Shown in pieces: positions 15,932 through 24,400 of a stretch of 43,390 nt of DNA. The notes under the pieces are model-generated. The model did not search any database, was not told the DNA's origin, and saw only the letters and a program-made list of their open reading frames with translations. Position 1 is the stretch's first letter; every line of letters starts with the position of its first letter. Position numbers and translations under genes: made by a program. The stretch comes from Actinomycetes bacterium (lineage in GTDB: Bacteria > Actinomycetota > Humimicrobiia > Humimicrobiales > Humimicrobiaceae): the NCBI GenBank assembly GCA_022396035.1, contig JAIOXO010000014.1, positions 1-43,390 of the forward strand, in the 5' to 3' direction.

Positions 15932-17515
15932 TTATGTTCTAAAACCCCTGTCCTTAAATTTTTTAACCAAATCCAATGCAAATTTTATCTCATCCATCTT
16001 AAATATATAGGTTAATGCAATATAAACTGCCGCCGCTGCCCCGATGGTAAGAGCCAGGCTGCCTATCAGCTGGCCCAGACCCTGGAAGGCATAACCCTCT
16101 AACAGTCTCCATAAACCAAATACACAAAGTCCCATTATAACTGAAGCAAAAAACATCTTAACATAGGACCTGGCTATCCTCTTTCCTCCCAGGTTGCCTA
16201 CCCTCTTTCTCAATATAATTAAGAGAGCCACCGTATTAAATAATGCAACAAGCGAGGTGGATAATGCAAGCCCTCCCACATCCATAAATTTTATAAGCAG
16301 CCAGTCTAAAAAAAAGTTTACCACAATAGAGACAGCAGCCACTTTTAAAGGAGTCCTGACATCCTTAAAAGCATAAAATACCCGGTTTAGTATCATCAGC
16401 AGGCCGAAAAATACCAGTCCCAGGCTATGGAAGATAAGAATATAGGCCACCTTCTGGGTATCCTGGGCCGAAAAATTATAATGCTCAAAGAGAACCTTTA
16501 TAATGGGCTGGCTCATCAATACCAGTCCTACTGTAGCCGGCAGCATTATATAGCCTATCTCTCTTACCCCCAGAGAGAAACTCTCCTTTAGGCCCCTGGC
16601 GTCATCAGCGGCTGCCTGCCTGGAAAACAGGGGGTAGAGCACAGTTATAACTGCTACTGAAAAAACACCCAGCGGCAGGTTGGCCACCCTCCAGGACAGG
16701 GTAAGGGCGGTAGTATTTCCGGCGCCCAGGCCCAGGGCAAAAAAATTATCCACACTATTATTTAACTGCACCGCTCCCAGGCTGAGTAATATGGGCAGCA
16801 TCAGCCCAAAAATCTCCTTTACCGCCGGATGCCTTAAATTAAGATCAAATCCATACCTTAATTTAGATACCTTCAGCCGGGGAAGCTGTATGGCCAGATG
16901 TAAAATTGATCCCGCCATAACTCCTACCGCCATGGAAACAATCCCCAGCTGGCCCGATATCAATACCACTGCCAGGATAGTGGCTATATTCATAACCAGC
17001 GGAGCAATAGAGGGGAGCGCAAATAAATTATGGGAGTTAAGTATACCGGTAACCAGGCCGGATAACCCCAGCGACAGCAGGGAAAAGATCATTATCCGGC
17101 TCATAACCACAAACTTGCCTATATCCATCTGGTTATCAGCAATATTGGAAAGCAGCAGACCAATCTGGGGAGAAAATATAAATATCAATATGGATATAAT
17201 CAGGAAAGCTATTACCATTATATTGGCCACCGAATTTACAAACACTTTTACCCCTTTTTTGTCCGGTGAAGACAGATAGGAAGAATATATGGGTATAAAA
17301 GCAGCCACAATCAGGGACTCCGCAATCAATACCTTAAACAGGTTGGGTATAAAATAAGCCCAGGTAAAAGCATCGGTATCATAGCTGATCCCAAAATAAC
17401 CGGCCATTATCTGGTCCCTGACCAGGCCGCTTATCTTGGATAACAGTATCGCCAGAATCACTATCACCGTAGCATTAAATATCTTCCTGCGGGAGATAAA
17501 ACTGTCCTGCTGCAT
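15932..17515 (-). CDS. murJ: Lipid II flippase MurJ
   Basis: MurJ flips the peptidoglycan precursor lipid II across the cytoplasmic membrane (MOP superfamily, MviN family). The 527-residue hydrophobic protein shows about 14 predicted membrane segments. It has the family stretch SGLVRDQIMAGYFG in the first helical hairpin and RVFYAFKDVRTPLKV in the second half, both typical of MurJ. The start ATG has AGAGG upstream. It abuts lepA, and a 9-bp perfect inverted repeat lies directly before the ribosome binding site, so regulation there is possible. Function by family is secure. Confidence 0.95.
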   Translation of the reverse strand: MQQDSFISRRKIFNATVIVILAILLSKISGLVRDQIMAGYFGISYDTDAFTWAYFIPNLFKVLIAESLIVAAFIPIYSSYLSSPDKKGVKVFVNSVANIMVIAFLIISILIFIFSPQIGLLLSNIADNQMDIGKFVVMSRIMIFSLLSLGLSGLVTGILNSHNLFALPSIAPLVMNIATILAVVLISGQLGIVSMAVGVMAGSILHLAIQLPRLKVSKLRYGFDLNLRHPAVKEIFGLMLPILLSLGAVQLNNSVDNFFALGLGAGNTTALTLSWRVANLPLGVFSVAVITVLYPLFSRQAAADDARGLKESFSLGVREIGYIMLPATVGLVLMSQPIIKVLFEHYNFSAQDTQKVAYILIFHSLGLVFFGLLMILNRVFYAFKDVRTPLKVAAVSIVVNFFLDWLLIKFMDVGGLALSTSLVALFNTVALLIILRKRVGNLGGKRIARSYVKMFFASVIMGLCVFGLWRLLEGYAFQGLGQLIGSLALTIGAAAAVYIALTYIFKMDEIKFALDLVKKFKDRGFRT

Positions 17516-17527
17516 ACAATTACCTCT

Positions 17528-17554
17528 TGATATAATGAAAAAAGAATTATATCA
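17528..17554 (-). promoter_or_regulatory. Perfect inverted repeat in the murJ leader
   Basis: TGATATAAT and ATTATATCA form perfect 9-bp arms around a 9-base purine/pyrimidine-biased centre, directly before the murJ ribosome binding site. On the minus strand one arm also contains TATAAT-like hexamers, so the site could be an operator over a promoter or an RNA hairpin in the leader. It lies in the 130-bp region between the divergent murJ and rpsT genes. Confidence 0.4.
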
Positions 17555-17578
17555 TTTAAGTTCTTTAAATTATAATAT

Positions 17579-17607
17579 TTTTCAATTTTAGTAAAAAGTG
17601 CTAAAAT
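17579..17607 (+). promoter_or_regulatory. Predicted extended -10 promoter of rpsT
   Basis: TTTTCA (17579-17584) lies 17 bp before TAAAAT (17602-17607), and the -10 is preceded by TGC, an extended -10 motif. The predicted start of transcription is about 30 bases before the rpsT ATG, leaving a short leader with the AAAGGATAAG ribosome binding site. Confidence 0.45.
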
Positions 17608-17645
17608 TGGTGTCCGTAATTGGAATTGAAAGGATAAGATAGGAT

Positions 17646-17912
17646 ATGCCAAATATCAAGTCTCAGGAAAAAAGAGATAGACAGAACATAAAAAGAAGAC
17701 TTAAGAATAAAGCTCTGAAAACCAGGATTAAAAGTGTAAACAAGAGTTTTCTGGCAGCTGTAGAGCAAAAAGATGTTGAAGCTGCCAAGAAAAACCTGAG
17801 CATGCTGTACAAAGCCCTGGATAAAGCAGCCAAAAAAAGTGCAGTAAATGAAAATTTTGTGGCCAACAATAAGTCCAAAGCTGCCAAAAAGATGGCTTCG
17901 CTTAATGCTTAA
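17646..17912 (+). CDS. rpsT: 30S ribosomal protein S20
   Basis: S20 binds 16S rRNA early in small-subunit assembly. The 88-residue, very basic, all-helical protein starts MPNIKSQEKRDRQNIKRR and has the family ALDKAAKKSAVNENFVANNKSKA region. It stands alone on the plus strand inside a minus-strand housekeeping block and has its own promoter. It ends tail-to-tail with holA: the bases TTAA at 17909-17912 supply the TAA stop of both genes. The rpsT-holA-comEC neighbourhood is common in bacteria. Confidence 0.97.
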   Translation: MPNIKSQEKRDRQNIKRRLKNKALKTRIKSVNKSFLAAVEQKDVEAAKKNLSMLYKALDKAAKKSAVNENFVANNKSKAAKKMASLNA

Positions 17913-18901
17913 GCTTCTATAATTTCCATTATCATTTTACACATATGATCGGTAGTTTTCTGCGTATCGCGGAATATCCGGTCATATTTGTTTAATATGC
18001 ACATTATTTTGCCAATTGCCTCCGGCTGGTAGTAATCAGCGAACTTTTTATACTTGGCTATAATCCGGTTCTGCATATAGCTGGAAGCCCTGATATTGCC
18101 CTGGATGTATTCCTGGGCCTCCTGGTCCAGGTTATATTTAAAATAAGCCAGGGATTTAAACATCCGGTGCAGAAGGGTTATAGCACCCATGGAAACTCCT
18201 CTGATATCTTCATTTAATTTAATCATGGAATCCAGGGCGCTTAAGGCGCCGTTTTTATCCTTTGACCCTATGGAGTCTACCAGATCAAAAATCTGCAAAC
18301 TGTACACCCTAGTCACCAGGCGGTTAACCGCCTCCCGGGTTATAGCCTCTTTCCGGGGCCCGGACCCATAGGCATATATTTTCTCATATTCGTGTTTTAA
18401 GGTCTCCAGCCTGTAATCCACATTTTCTAAAAATATTTCCATAGCTTTACCGCTGAACTTTAGCTCATCCAGCTCTGCTTTTTCCTTCAGCCATTTTCTG
18501 GCATTTTCTGCAGTAGGTTCCTGAATATTTTTAACCGTACCTGTATCCTTTACCGCTGCCATCAGCTTTGCATTAAGTTTCCTGCTGGTAGCAGTCATCA
18601 CCAGAAATACCCCGCCGGCAGCCAGACCGGGTATTTGGGCAGCCAGGCTTTTTTGCAGGGAAGCCGGGCTGGTCTGAATATCCTTTAATATCAACACTTT
18701 ATTATCGGAAAAAAAAGAAGGAGTAGATAAAAAAGTAGCAATATCCGCTTCATCTGCAGTTTCATAGCTGTCATAAAACTTATAATCGGTGTCCAGATTT
18801 ATCTTCTTCTTTATTCCCTTTCTCACCGCTGCTATTCTTTCATCTAATATAGCGCTGCTTCTGCTTATATAAAGAATTACCGGTTTACCCTTTTGGGCCA
18901 T
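17909..18901 (-). CDS. holA: DNA polymerase III delta subunit
   Basis: HolA is the clamp-loader subunit that opens the sliding clamp ring. The 330-residue protein has the family length and a layout of an AAA+-like N-terminal half (STPSFFSDNKVLILKDI is the typical segment), a lid domain, and a helical C-terminal collar domain (residues about 215-330) with NEDIRGVSMGAITLLHRMFK. It overlaps the end of comEC by 17 bases and converges on rpsT, the usual comEA-comEC-holA-rpsT grouping. Identification rests on context plus these stretches, since the family is weakly conserved. Confidence 0.92.
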   Translation of the reverse strand: MAQKGKPVILYISRSSAILDERIAAVRKGIKKKINLDTDYKFYDSYETADEADIATFLSTPSFFSDNKVLILKDIQTSPASLQKSLAAQIPGLAAGGVFLVMTATSRKLNAKLMAAVKDTGTVKNIQEPTAENARKWLKEKAELDELKFSGKAMEIFLENVDYRLETLKHEYEKIYAYGSGPRKEAITREAVNRLVTRVYSLQIFDLVDSIGSKDKNGALSALDSMIKLNEDIRGVSMGAITLLHRMFKSLAYFKYNLDQEAQEYIQGNIRASSYMQNRIIAKYKKFADYYQPEAIGKIMCILNKYDRIFRDTQKTTDHMCKMIMEIIEA

Positions 18902-20216
18902 GTTTGTCCTTTTCTATCAGGTATTTGTATAATAATAACAATAAAAAAAACAAAAGCACATAATAGATTGTTATCCAGAACCGGGGAAAGTCAGCAAATT
19001 CCCATTTTAAGACACTTATCCGGCCCACATAATAGGCAACCTTTTCCATATAATATAGAAGCGGCTTGGCCATGATCAACAGGGGGCCTCCCAGCGGCGG
19101 CCAGATTAAAATTATAAAAGAAACCAATAGAAGCACTATCATGAGCAGGTAAAAAATGGGCAGTATCAATATATTGGAAATCAGGCTGGTCCAGGTAACC
19201 AGGCCAAAAAAGTAAGCATTTAAGGGAAAGGTGGCCACCACTATCGAAAAGGATAAAATCACTGCCTTGATCAGGTAGTTTCGGGATAAAGGGCACAGCT
19301 GTAACAGCAACGGAAAGATAAACAGGATAGCCGCTATACATATAAAGGAAAGCCAGAAACCAAGGTCGGTAAAAAAGGAAGGCACCACCAGCAGCAGAAC
19401 CGAATAAGCGGTAAAGAAAACACCGGTTTTACTGTAAGGCCGGCCCCATGACTGCGACATAGCAGCCGAAACCATCATTACCGATGCCCGGAGCAGGGTT
19501 GCTTTTAATCCCACCAGGAAATTAAAGAAGGCCAGTATGAGCATAACCAGGATCAGCATCCACCTGGTTCTTCTAAACAGGAATAAAAAAATATACAAAA
19601 GAACTGATATATGTAAACCGGAAATGGCCAGTATGTGATATATTCCTGAATCACTGAAGATTTGTTTAATATTGTCTCCAATGTGGCTCCGGTTACCCAG
19701 TATAAAAGCCTCGCACATAGCCCCGTATTTGTAATCCAGGTAAGTATAATAAGTTGAGCTCAAGCAGCTATAGGTCCTCTTCCTTATCCCGTACAGGTCA
19801 AAGCAATCACCCTTTACCGCCACTTTTTGGGCCAGAAACTGGCCCTGGGTGTACTGGCCGGATACCTGTATGAAATCATCTCTGGCCAGCTCTACATCAG
19901 AGCTGGCTTTTACCGGTAACTCTTGCCCCTTCAGTCTCTGGCTGCCGGCAATCAATCTGTCTGCATCCAGATTGAAATAATAAAAACCATATTTTTTTTC
20001 CGGATGGCTGGCTATCCTTCCCCCGGCCTCAAAGCCAGCTTTATCCCCGATATTAAATTCAGCTGGTCCCGGGTGCAGCTGAAAGCTTATCCACCCTAAA
20101 AGAACAAACACCACCAAATTCAGGATATAAAATGCTGCCCTGAATCTGTATGCTGCCAGAAACAGGCAAAATATAAACCCCAGCAGGGGTACCAAAACAT
20201 GAATCTTTAGTTCCAT
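18885..20216 (-). CDS. comEC: ComEC-type DNA uptake channel, membrane domain only
   Basis: ComEC forms the inner-membrane channel for single-stranded DNA in natural transformation. The 443-residue product has an OB-like N-terminal domain (about residues 50-150) and the Competence domain, with the signature HILAISGLHISVLLY and many membrane helices. It ends after the last helix, so the C-terminal metallo-beta-lactamase domain present in longer ComEC proteins is absent. No such domain is encoded next to it. The first canonical ATG (20216) has no ribosome binding site. In the same frame the DNA upstream encodes a good family-like first helix (PACWAAGITAGLLLARS) overlapping the comEA stop, so the true protein probably starts near 20279 at a non-canonical codon. 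The function may be DNA uptake, or the gene may be partly decayed. Confidence 0.88.
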   Translation of the reverse strand: MELKIHVLVPLLGFIFCLFLAAYRFRAAFYILNLVVFVLLGWISFQLHPGPAEFNIGDKAGFEAGGRIASHPEKKYGFYYFNLDADRLIAGSQRLKGQELPVKASSDVELARDDFIQVSGQYTQGQFLAQKVAVKGDCFDLYGIRKRTYSCLSSTYYTYLDYKYGAMCEAFILGNRSHIGDNIKQIFSDSGIYHILAISGLHISVLLYIFLFLFRRTRWMLILVMLILAFFNFLVGLKATLLRASVMMVSAAMSQSWGRPYSKTGVFFTAYSVLLLVVPSFFTDLGFWLSFICIAAILFIFPLLLQLCPLSRNYLIKAVILSFSIVVATFPLNAYFFGLVTWTSLISNILILPIFYLLMIVLLLVSFIILIWPPLGGPLLIMAKPLLYYMEKVAYYVGRISVLKWEFADFPRFWITIYYVLLFFLLLLLYKYLIEKDKHGPKG

Positions 20217-20275
20217 TGAACGGGCCAGCAGCAGCCCAGCAGTTATTCCTGCAGCCCAGCAGGCAGGATAGCCGC

Positions 20276-20866
20276 CTATATGGATATTAAGTCTTTTATC
20301 TCTTGAAATTTTTTATCCCCTATTCCATCAACCTCTTTTAGGTCTTCCTTGCTTTTAAAAGGCCCGTTGGTGTTACGGTATTCAACCATATTCCGGGCTA
20401 TAGCCGGTCCGATACCGGGAAGGCTCTGCAGCAGCTGGCTGGAAGCAGCATTAATATTTAGGAGGCTGCCATCTTCCTGGCCTGCTTTTGGGATCAGTAT
20501 TTTTTCCTCATCGGATACTTTCCTGGCCAGGTTCACTGAATCCAGGGCTGCATCCCCGGTCGGTCCACCAGCCATTTCCAGCACATCGCAAACCCGGTCG
20601 CCCGGACTTACATCATATACACCCGGATCGAGCACCTGGCCGCAGATATAGACGGAGATGGCGGAAAGCTGGGTAGAATCAGCCTGTCCGTAATAGCTTT
20701 TTAAAACATTGTCCTTAACCTGAAGATCTGACTTCATTTTCAGATAAATCCCGGAAAAAACGGTTAGAAGAACCATAACCAAAGCAGCCATCATTGCATA
20801 GAAATGCTTCTGCCTGCAGTATCTTAGCCGGTCTATAAATAATTTGAGCCTGAATAGCTTTTCCAT
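20276..20866 (-). CDS. comEA: ComEA-like DNA-binding protein (SLBB + helix-hairpin-helix)
   Basis: ComEA is the membrane-anchored DNA receptor that delivers DNA to ComEC. The protein of about 196 residues has one N-terminal membrane helix (FYAMMAALVMVLLTVFSGIY), an SLBB domain (ISVYICGQVLDPGVYDV...), and a C-terminal helix-hairpin-helix pair (LLNINAASSQLLQSLPGIG and LKEVDGIG). I choose the ATG at 20866. An in-frame ATG eight codons upstream (20890) directly abuts a TATAAT-like -10 and would lie at or before the start of transcription. Neither start has a clear ribosome binding site. It is followed by comEC and is divergent from the PfpI-family gene. Confidence 0.9.
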   Translation of the reverse strand: MEKLFRLKLFIDRLRYCRQKHFYAMMAALVMVLLTVFSGIYLKMKSDLQVKDNVLKSYYGQADSTQLSAISVYICGQVLDPGVYDVSPGDRVCDVLEMAGGPTGDAALDSVNLARKVSDEEKILIPKAGQEDGSLLNINAASSQLLQSLPGIGPAIARNMVEYRNTNGPFKSKEDLKEVDGIGDKKFQEIKDLISI

Positions 20867-20914
20867 AATTATGCAAATACATATTAGCATAATTATATAA
20901 AATTAAAAATATGC

Positions 20915-20932
20915 AATGCTTGATTAAGCATT
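20915..20932. promoter_or_regulatory. Perfect 7-bp dyad between divergent comEA and the PfpI-family gene
   Basis: AATGCTT and AAGCATT face each other across GATT in the 104-bp divergent spacer, within an AT-rich run. The sequence TTAGCATAAT occurs twice, at about 20884 and 20940. The site could be an operator shared by both genes; no regulator is identified. Confidence 0.35.
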
Positions 20933-20970
20933 AAATTATTAGCATAATAATTAGCAGGGAGGTAGATATT

Positions 20971-21480
20971 ATGAATAAAATATTAATGCTGGTTGAAGAC
21001 TATTTCAGGGATGAGGAAGTAATTTATCCCTATTACCGTTTTCAGGAAGCCGGCTATGAAGTGATTACCGTAGGTCCGGAGAAAGAAAAAGAGTATTATG
21101 GAAAATTTGGTATACCCATAACCGCAGATATATCACCGCAGGAAGCTGATTTAAGCCAGGTGGCTGCCGTAATAATTCCCGGCGGCAATGCTCCGGATAA
21201 AATGAGGATCAATAAAGGCATGGTTAATCTAATAAAAGAGGCCTACCGGAAGAAGAAAATAATTGCTGCCATATGCCATGGCGGCTGGATGCTGGTAGAA
21301 GCAGATATCATTAAGGGCATAAAAGTAACCGGGTATATAGCTATAGCCACCGATCTTAAGAATGCCGGGGGCCAGTACCTGGACCAGGAAGTGGTAGTAG
21401 ATGATAATATTATAACTTCCAGAAAGCCAGCCGATTTACCGGCATTCTGCAAATCAATACTCCAGCGCATACAATCTTGA
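20971..21480 (+). CDS. PfpI/DJ-1-family protein (class I glutamine amidotransferase-like)
   Basis: The 169-residue single-domain protein has the DJ-1/PfpI fold signature. It has an N-terminal ILMLVEDYFRDEEVIYPYY with the acidic residue that polarises the nucleophile, VIIPGGNAPDKMR, and the nucleophile elbow AAICHGGWML with Cys102-His103. Family members act as glyoxalase/deglycase-like, protease-like or redox-protective proteins, and the exact substrate cannot be predicted. The gene has a strong GGGAGG ribosome binding site, is divergent from comEA, and ends 12 bases before the end of the convergent leuS. Confidence 0.9.
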   Translation: MNKILMLVEDYFRDEEVIYPYYRFQEAGYEVITVGPEKEKEYYGKFGIPITADISPQEADLSQVAAVIIPGGNAPDKMRINKGMVNLIKEAYRKKKIIAAICHGGWMLVEADIIKGIKVTGYIAIATDLKNAGGQYLDQEVVVDDNIITSRKPADLPAFCKSILQRIQS

Positions 21481-21492
21481 TTCAGGCCGGAG

Positions 21493-23997
21493 TTATTTGG
21501 CTACCAGGTTTATAAGTTTGTCCGGGACCACGATAGTTTTAACTATCCGCTTGCCCGATAGAAAACGCTGTACATTATCCGAAGCAAGGGCTTCTTCCTT
21601 TACTTTGTCCTGGGACAATCCCGCAGGCAGGTCAGCCTTGTCCCTGACCTTTCCATTAACCTGGAACACAATGGTAACCGTTTCTTCCCTGGCTGCCTGC
21701 TCATTATACCGGGGCCAGGGGATGCGGTGTATGCTTCCCTTCTGTTCCATTATTTCCCACAATTCTTCAGTCACAAATGGGGCCATGGGCGAAAGCAGTA
21801 TAAGAAGATTTTTAATGAGCTCAGAAACCAGCACCCTGTTTTTCTGGCCATCGGGCATCTGTTCATCATACCTGTAAAGCAGGTTCACATATTCCATAAG
21901 TGCACTTATGGCGGTATTAAAGTTAAACCTCTGGAGAATATCCTCACTTACTTTTTTAATAGTCTGGTGAAGCTTTTTGTAAGCCTCTTTTTCCAAACCC
22001 TTCAGCCGGTCCTGGTCTATGCTGCCCTGGCCATTTAAACCCTTTATCAAACAGGCTTTAGAGCTGGCCAGCCTCCATACCCTGAGCAGGAAACGATTGG
22101 AGCCTTCCACCCCGCTGTCACTCCAGTCTACCGCTGAATCAGCCGGTCCCATAAACAGGATATAAAGTCTCAGGGTATCAGATCCGTAGCGGTTATAAAT
22201 TTCTGACGGCCTCACCAGATTTCCCCTGGACTTGGACATCCTTTTTCCCCCCAGGTTTACCACCCCATGGGGAAAATATTTAGTAAACGGCTCCTTGAAC
22301 CCTACCATGCCGGCATCATATAAAACCTTGGTAAAGAACCGGGAGTATATAAGATGCATGGTAGCATGCTCGATACCCCCGATATACTGGTCAACCGGCA
22401 TCCAGTAATCAACTTCATCCTGATTAAAGGGCTGCCTGCTGTCATCAGGGCTGCAATACCTTAAAAAGTACCAGGATGAGCATACAAAAGTGTCCATGGT
22501 ATCTGTTTCTCTTTTAGCTTTTCCCCCACATACCGGACAGACAGTATTTACAAACTCATCACAGTAAGCCAGCGGTGACAGGCCGGTAGGTTTAAAATCA
22601 ACATCGTAGGGTAGTCTTACCGGAAGATCCTGTTCGGGTACAGGAACTGTGCCACACTTTTCGCAGTAAATTATGGGTATGGGCGCACCCCAGTACCTCT
22701 GCCTGCTTATCAACCAGTCCTTTAACTTGTAATTTATTTCAAATTTTCCTATTTTCTTCTCTTCCAGAAACCTGGTAATTTCCTTCTTTCCCTGTTCTGA
22801 ATCCATATCGGTATAAGGTCCGGAATTAACCATAATACCTTTTCCCTCATAAGCGGAATTCAGCAGCCCGGAAGTTTTTCCGGTTTCTGATATAACCTCC
22901 CTGATGGGTATATCGTATTTTCTGGCAAAGTCAAAATCCCTCTGGTCATGGGCAGGTACAGCCATTATGGCTCCGGTGCCATACTCAATAAGTACATAAT
23001 TGGCTATCCATACCGGCACCCTTTCGCCATTAAGGGGGTTTATGACATGCCTGCCGGTAAAACACCCTATCTTTTCGGTCTCTGCAGATCCTCTCTCAAT
23101 GTCGGTCTGCTTGGATATTATATTTTTTACCTTTTCTACTTCTTTTTTGTATTCACTGTCAGTTACAATCTGGTCCACCAGCTTATGCTCGGGAGACAGT
23201 ATAAAAAAGGTCACTCCATACAATGTATCCGGTCTGGTGGTAAACACCGGTATAGAAGTGTCTTCTTTCTCTAATTTAAAATTAACCACTGCCCCCTCGC
23301 TCCTGCCTATCCAGTTCTTTTGTATGGTTAGGACCCTTTCCGGCCATCCCTGCTCAATAAGTTTCATATCATCAATCAGCCTCTGGGCATATTTGGTGAT
23401 CTTGAAAAACCATTGGGACAGAGTCTTCTTGACTACCGGGCTGTCACAGCGCTCACATTTTCCGGTCACCACCTGTTCATTGGCCAGTACCGTCTGGCAG
23501 GAATTGCACCAGTTGACCCCCGCTTCCTTCTTTTCAGCCAGCCCCATTTTATGCAGCAGTAAAAACAGCCACTGGGTCCACTTGTAATAGGCGGGATCGG
23601 AAGTAATTATTTCATCCTCAAAATTATAAGTCATTCCCATCCTTTTTAGAGCCACCCTCATCTTCTCTATATTGGCCATGGTGCTTTCCCTGGGATGTAT
23701 GCCGCTTTTTATGGCCGCATTCTCTGCGGGAAGGCCAAAGGCATCAAAACCTATAGGATGAAGGACATTATGGCCTTTACGGTTTAATATTCTGGCTGCA
23801 ACATCCCCGATGGTATAATTTCTGGCATGCCCCATATGAGGCTCACCTGAAGGATAAGGAAACATTTCCAGCATATAATACTTGGGATCATCTTTGCTGG
23901 TTTCTAACCAATATATTCGGTCACTGTTCCATTTTTTAATCCATTTTTTCTCAATTTTTTGGGCATTATAGTTTTTATGGTTGGTTGATTTGTCCAA
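21493..23997 (-). CDS. leuS: Leucyl-tRNA synthetase
   Basis: LeuS charges tRNA-Leu. The 834-residue class Ia synthetase has the HIGH region PYPSGEPHMGHARNYT (about residues 47-62) and an inserted CP1 editing domain with the threonine-rich TTRPDTLYGVTF segment. It also has zinc-type cysteine pairs (NWCNSCQ...CERC and YCEKCG), the KMSKS loop GGKRMSKSRGN, and the C-terminal anticodon and tail domains. The start is a TTG with GAGG upstream. It is downstream of rsfS on the same strand. Confidence 0.98.
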   Translation of the reverse strand: MDKSTNHKNYNAQKIEKKWIKKWNSDRIYWLETSKDDPKYYMLEMFPYPSGEPHMGHARNYTIGDVAARILNRKGHNVLHPIGFDAFGLPAENAAIKSGIHPRESTMANIEKMRVALKRMGMTYNFEDEIITSDPAYYKWTQWLFLLLHKMGLAEKKEAGVNWCNSCQTVLANEQVVTGKCERCDSPVVKKTLSQWFFKITKYAQRLIDDMKLIEQGWPERVLTIQKNWIGRSEGAVVNFKLEKEDTSIPVFTTRPDTLYGVTFFILSPEHKLVDQIVTDSEYKKEVEKVKNIISKQTDIERGSAETEKIGCFTGRHVINPLNGERVPVWIANYVLIEYGTGAIMAVPAHDQRDFDFARKYDIPIREVISETGKTSGLLNSAYEGKGIMVNSGPYTDMDSEQGKKEITRFLEEKKIGKFEINYKLKDWLISRQRYWGAPIPIIYCEKCGTVPVPEQDLPVRLPYDVDFKPTGLSPLAYCDEFVNTVCPVCGGKAKRETDTMDTFVCSSWYFLRYCSPDDSRQPFNQDEVDYWMPVDQYIGGIEHATMHLIYSRFFTKVLYDAGMVGFKEPFTKYFPHGVVNLGGKRMSKSRGNLVRPSEIYNRYGSDTLRLYILFMGPADSAVDWSDSGVEGSNRFLLRVWRLASSKACLIKGLNGQGSIDQDRLKGLEKEAYKKLHQTIKKVSEDILQRFNFNTAISALMEYVNLLYRYDEQMPDGQKNRVLVSELIKNLLILLSPMAPFVTEELWEIMEQKGSIHRIPWPRYNEQAAREETVTIVFQVNGKVRDKADLPAGLSQDKVKEEALASDNVQRFLSGKRIVKTIVVPDKLINLVAK

Positions 23998-24019
23998 TCG
24001 GGGATCCTCTCTAACTGTT

Positions 24020-24400
24020 TTAGCTATTCCAATCTATAACCTTGGAATCTTTCCATAATCTTTCAAGCTCATAATACTGGGCAACTTCATTGGTGAATAT
24101 GTGGACCACAAAGTCATCATAATCAGCCAGTATCCACTTTCCTTCCTGCAGCCCGCTTACGGTTACCGGCCTTATCTGCTTTTGTTTTAGGGCTTTGTTT
24201 ATATCTTCATATATCCTAGCCGTAAGCCGGATATTCTTGGCACTGATTATTAAAAAATAATCAGTAATAACTAGCCTCTGACGCATGTCCAGTATACTGA
24301 TATAATCTGCCTGTTTCTCATCTGCAATCCTGGCAGCTAATTTTACTGATTCTATAATTTTATTGGCTCTGCTTTCTTTATTACTGATTGGTGTAATCAC
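24020..24400 (-). CDS. rsfS: Ribosomal silencing factor RsfS
   Basis: RsfS (Iojap/DUF143 family) binds ribosomal protein L14 and blocks subunit joining when nutrients are low. The 126-residue protein has the family blocks ADYISILDMR, TDYFLIISAKN and EGKWILADYDDFVVHIF. The start is a GTG that overlaps the end of the upstream LytR_C gene by 20 bases. The order nadD-yqeK-(LCP)-rsfS-leuS on one strand is a common bacterial housekeeping arrangement. Confidence 0.95.
   Translation of the reverse strand: MITPISNKESRANKIIESVKLAARIADEKQADYISILDMRQRLVITDYFLIISAKNIRLTARIYEDINKALKQKQIRPVTVSGLQEGKWILADYDDFVVHIFTNEVAQYYELERLWKDSKVIDWNS

Noticed and set aside
20276-20300. Programmed frameshift producing a ComEA-ComEC fusion
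   Set aside because: An A-run precedes the comEA stop, but there is no good slippery heptamer or downstream structure; a non-canonical comEC start is simpler, and only that is reported.
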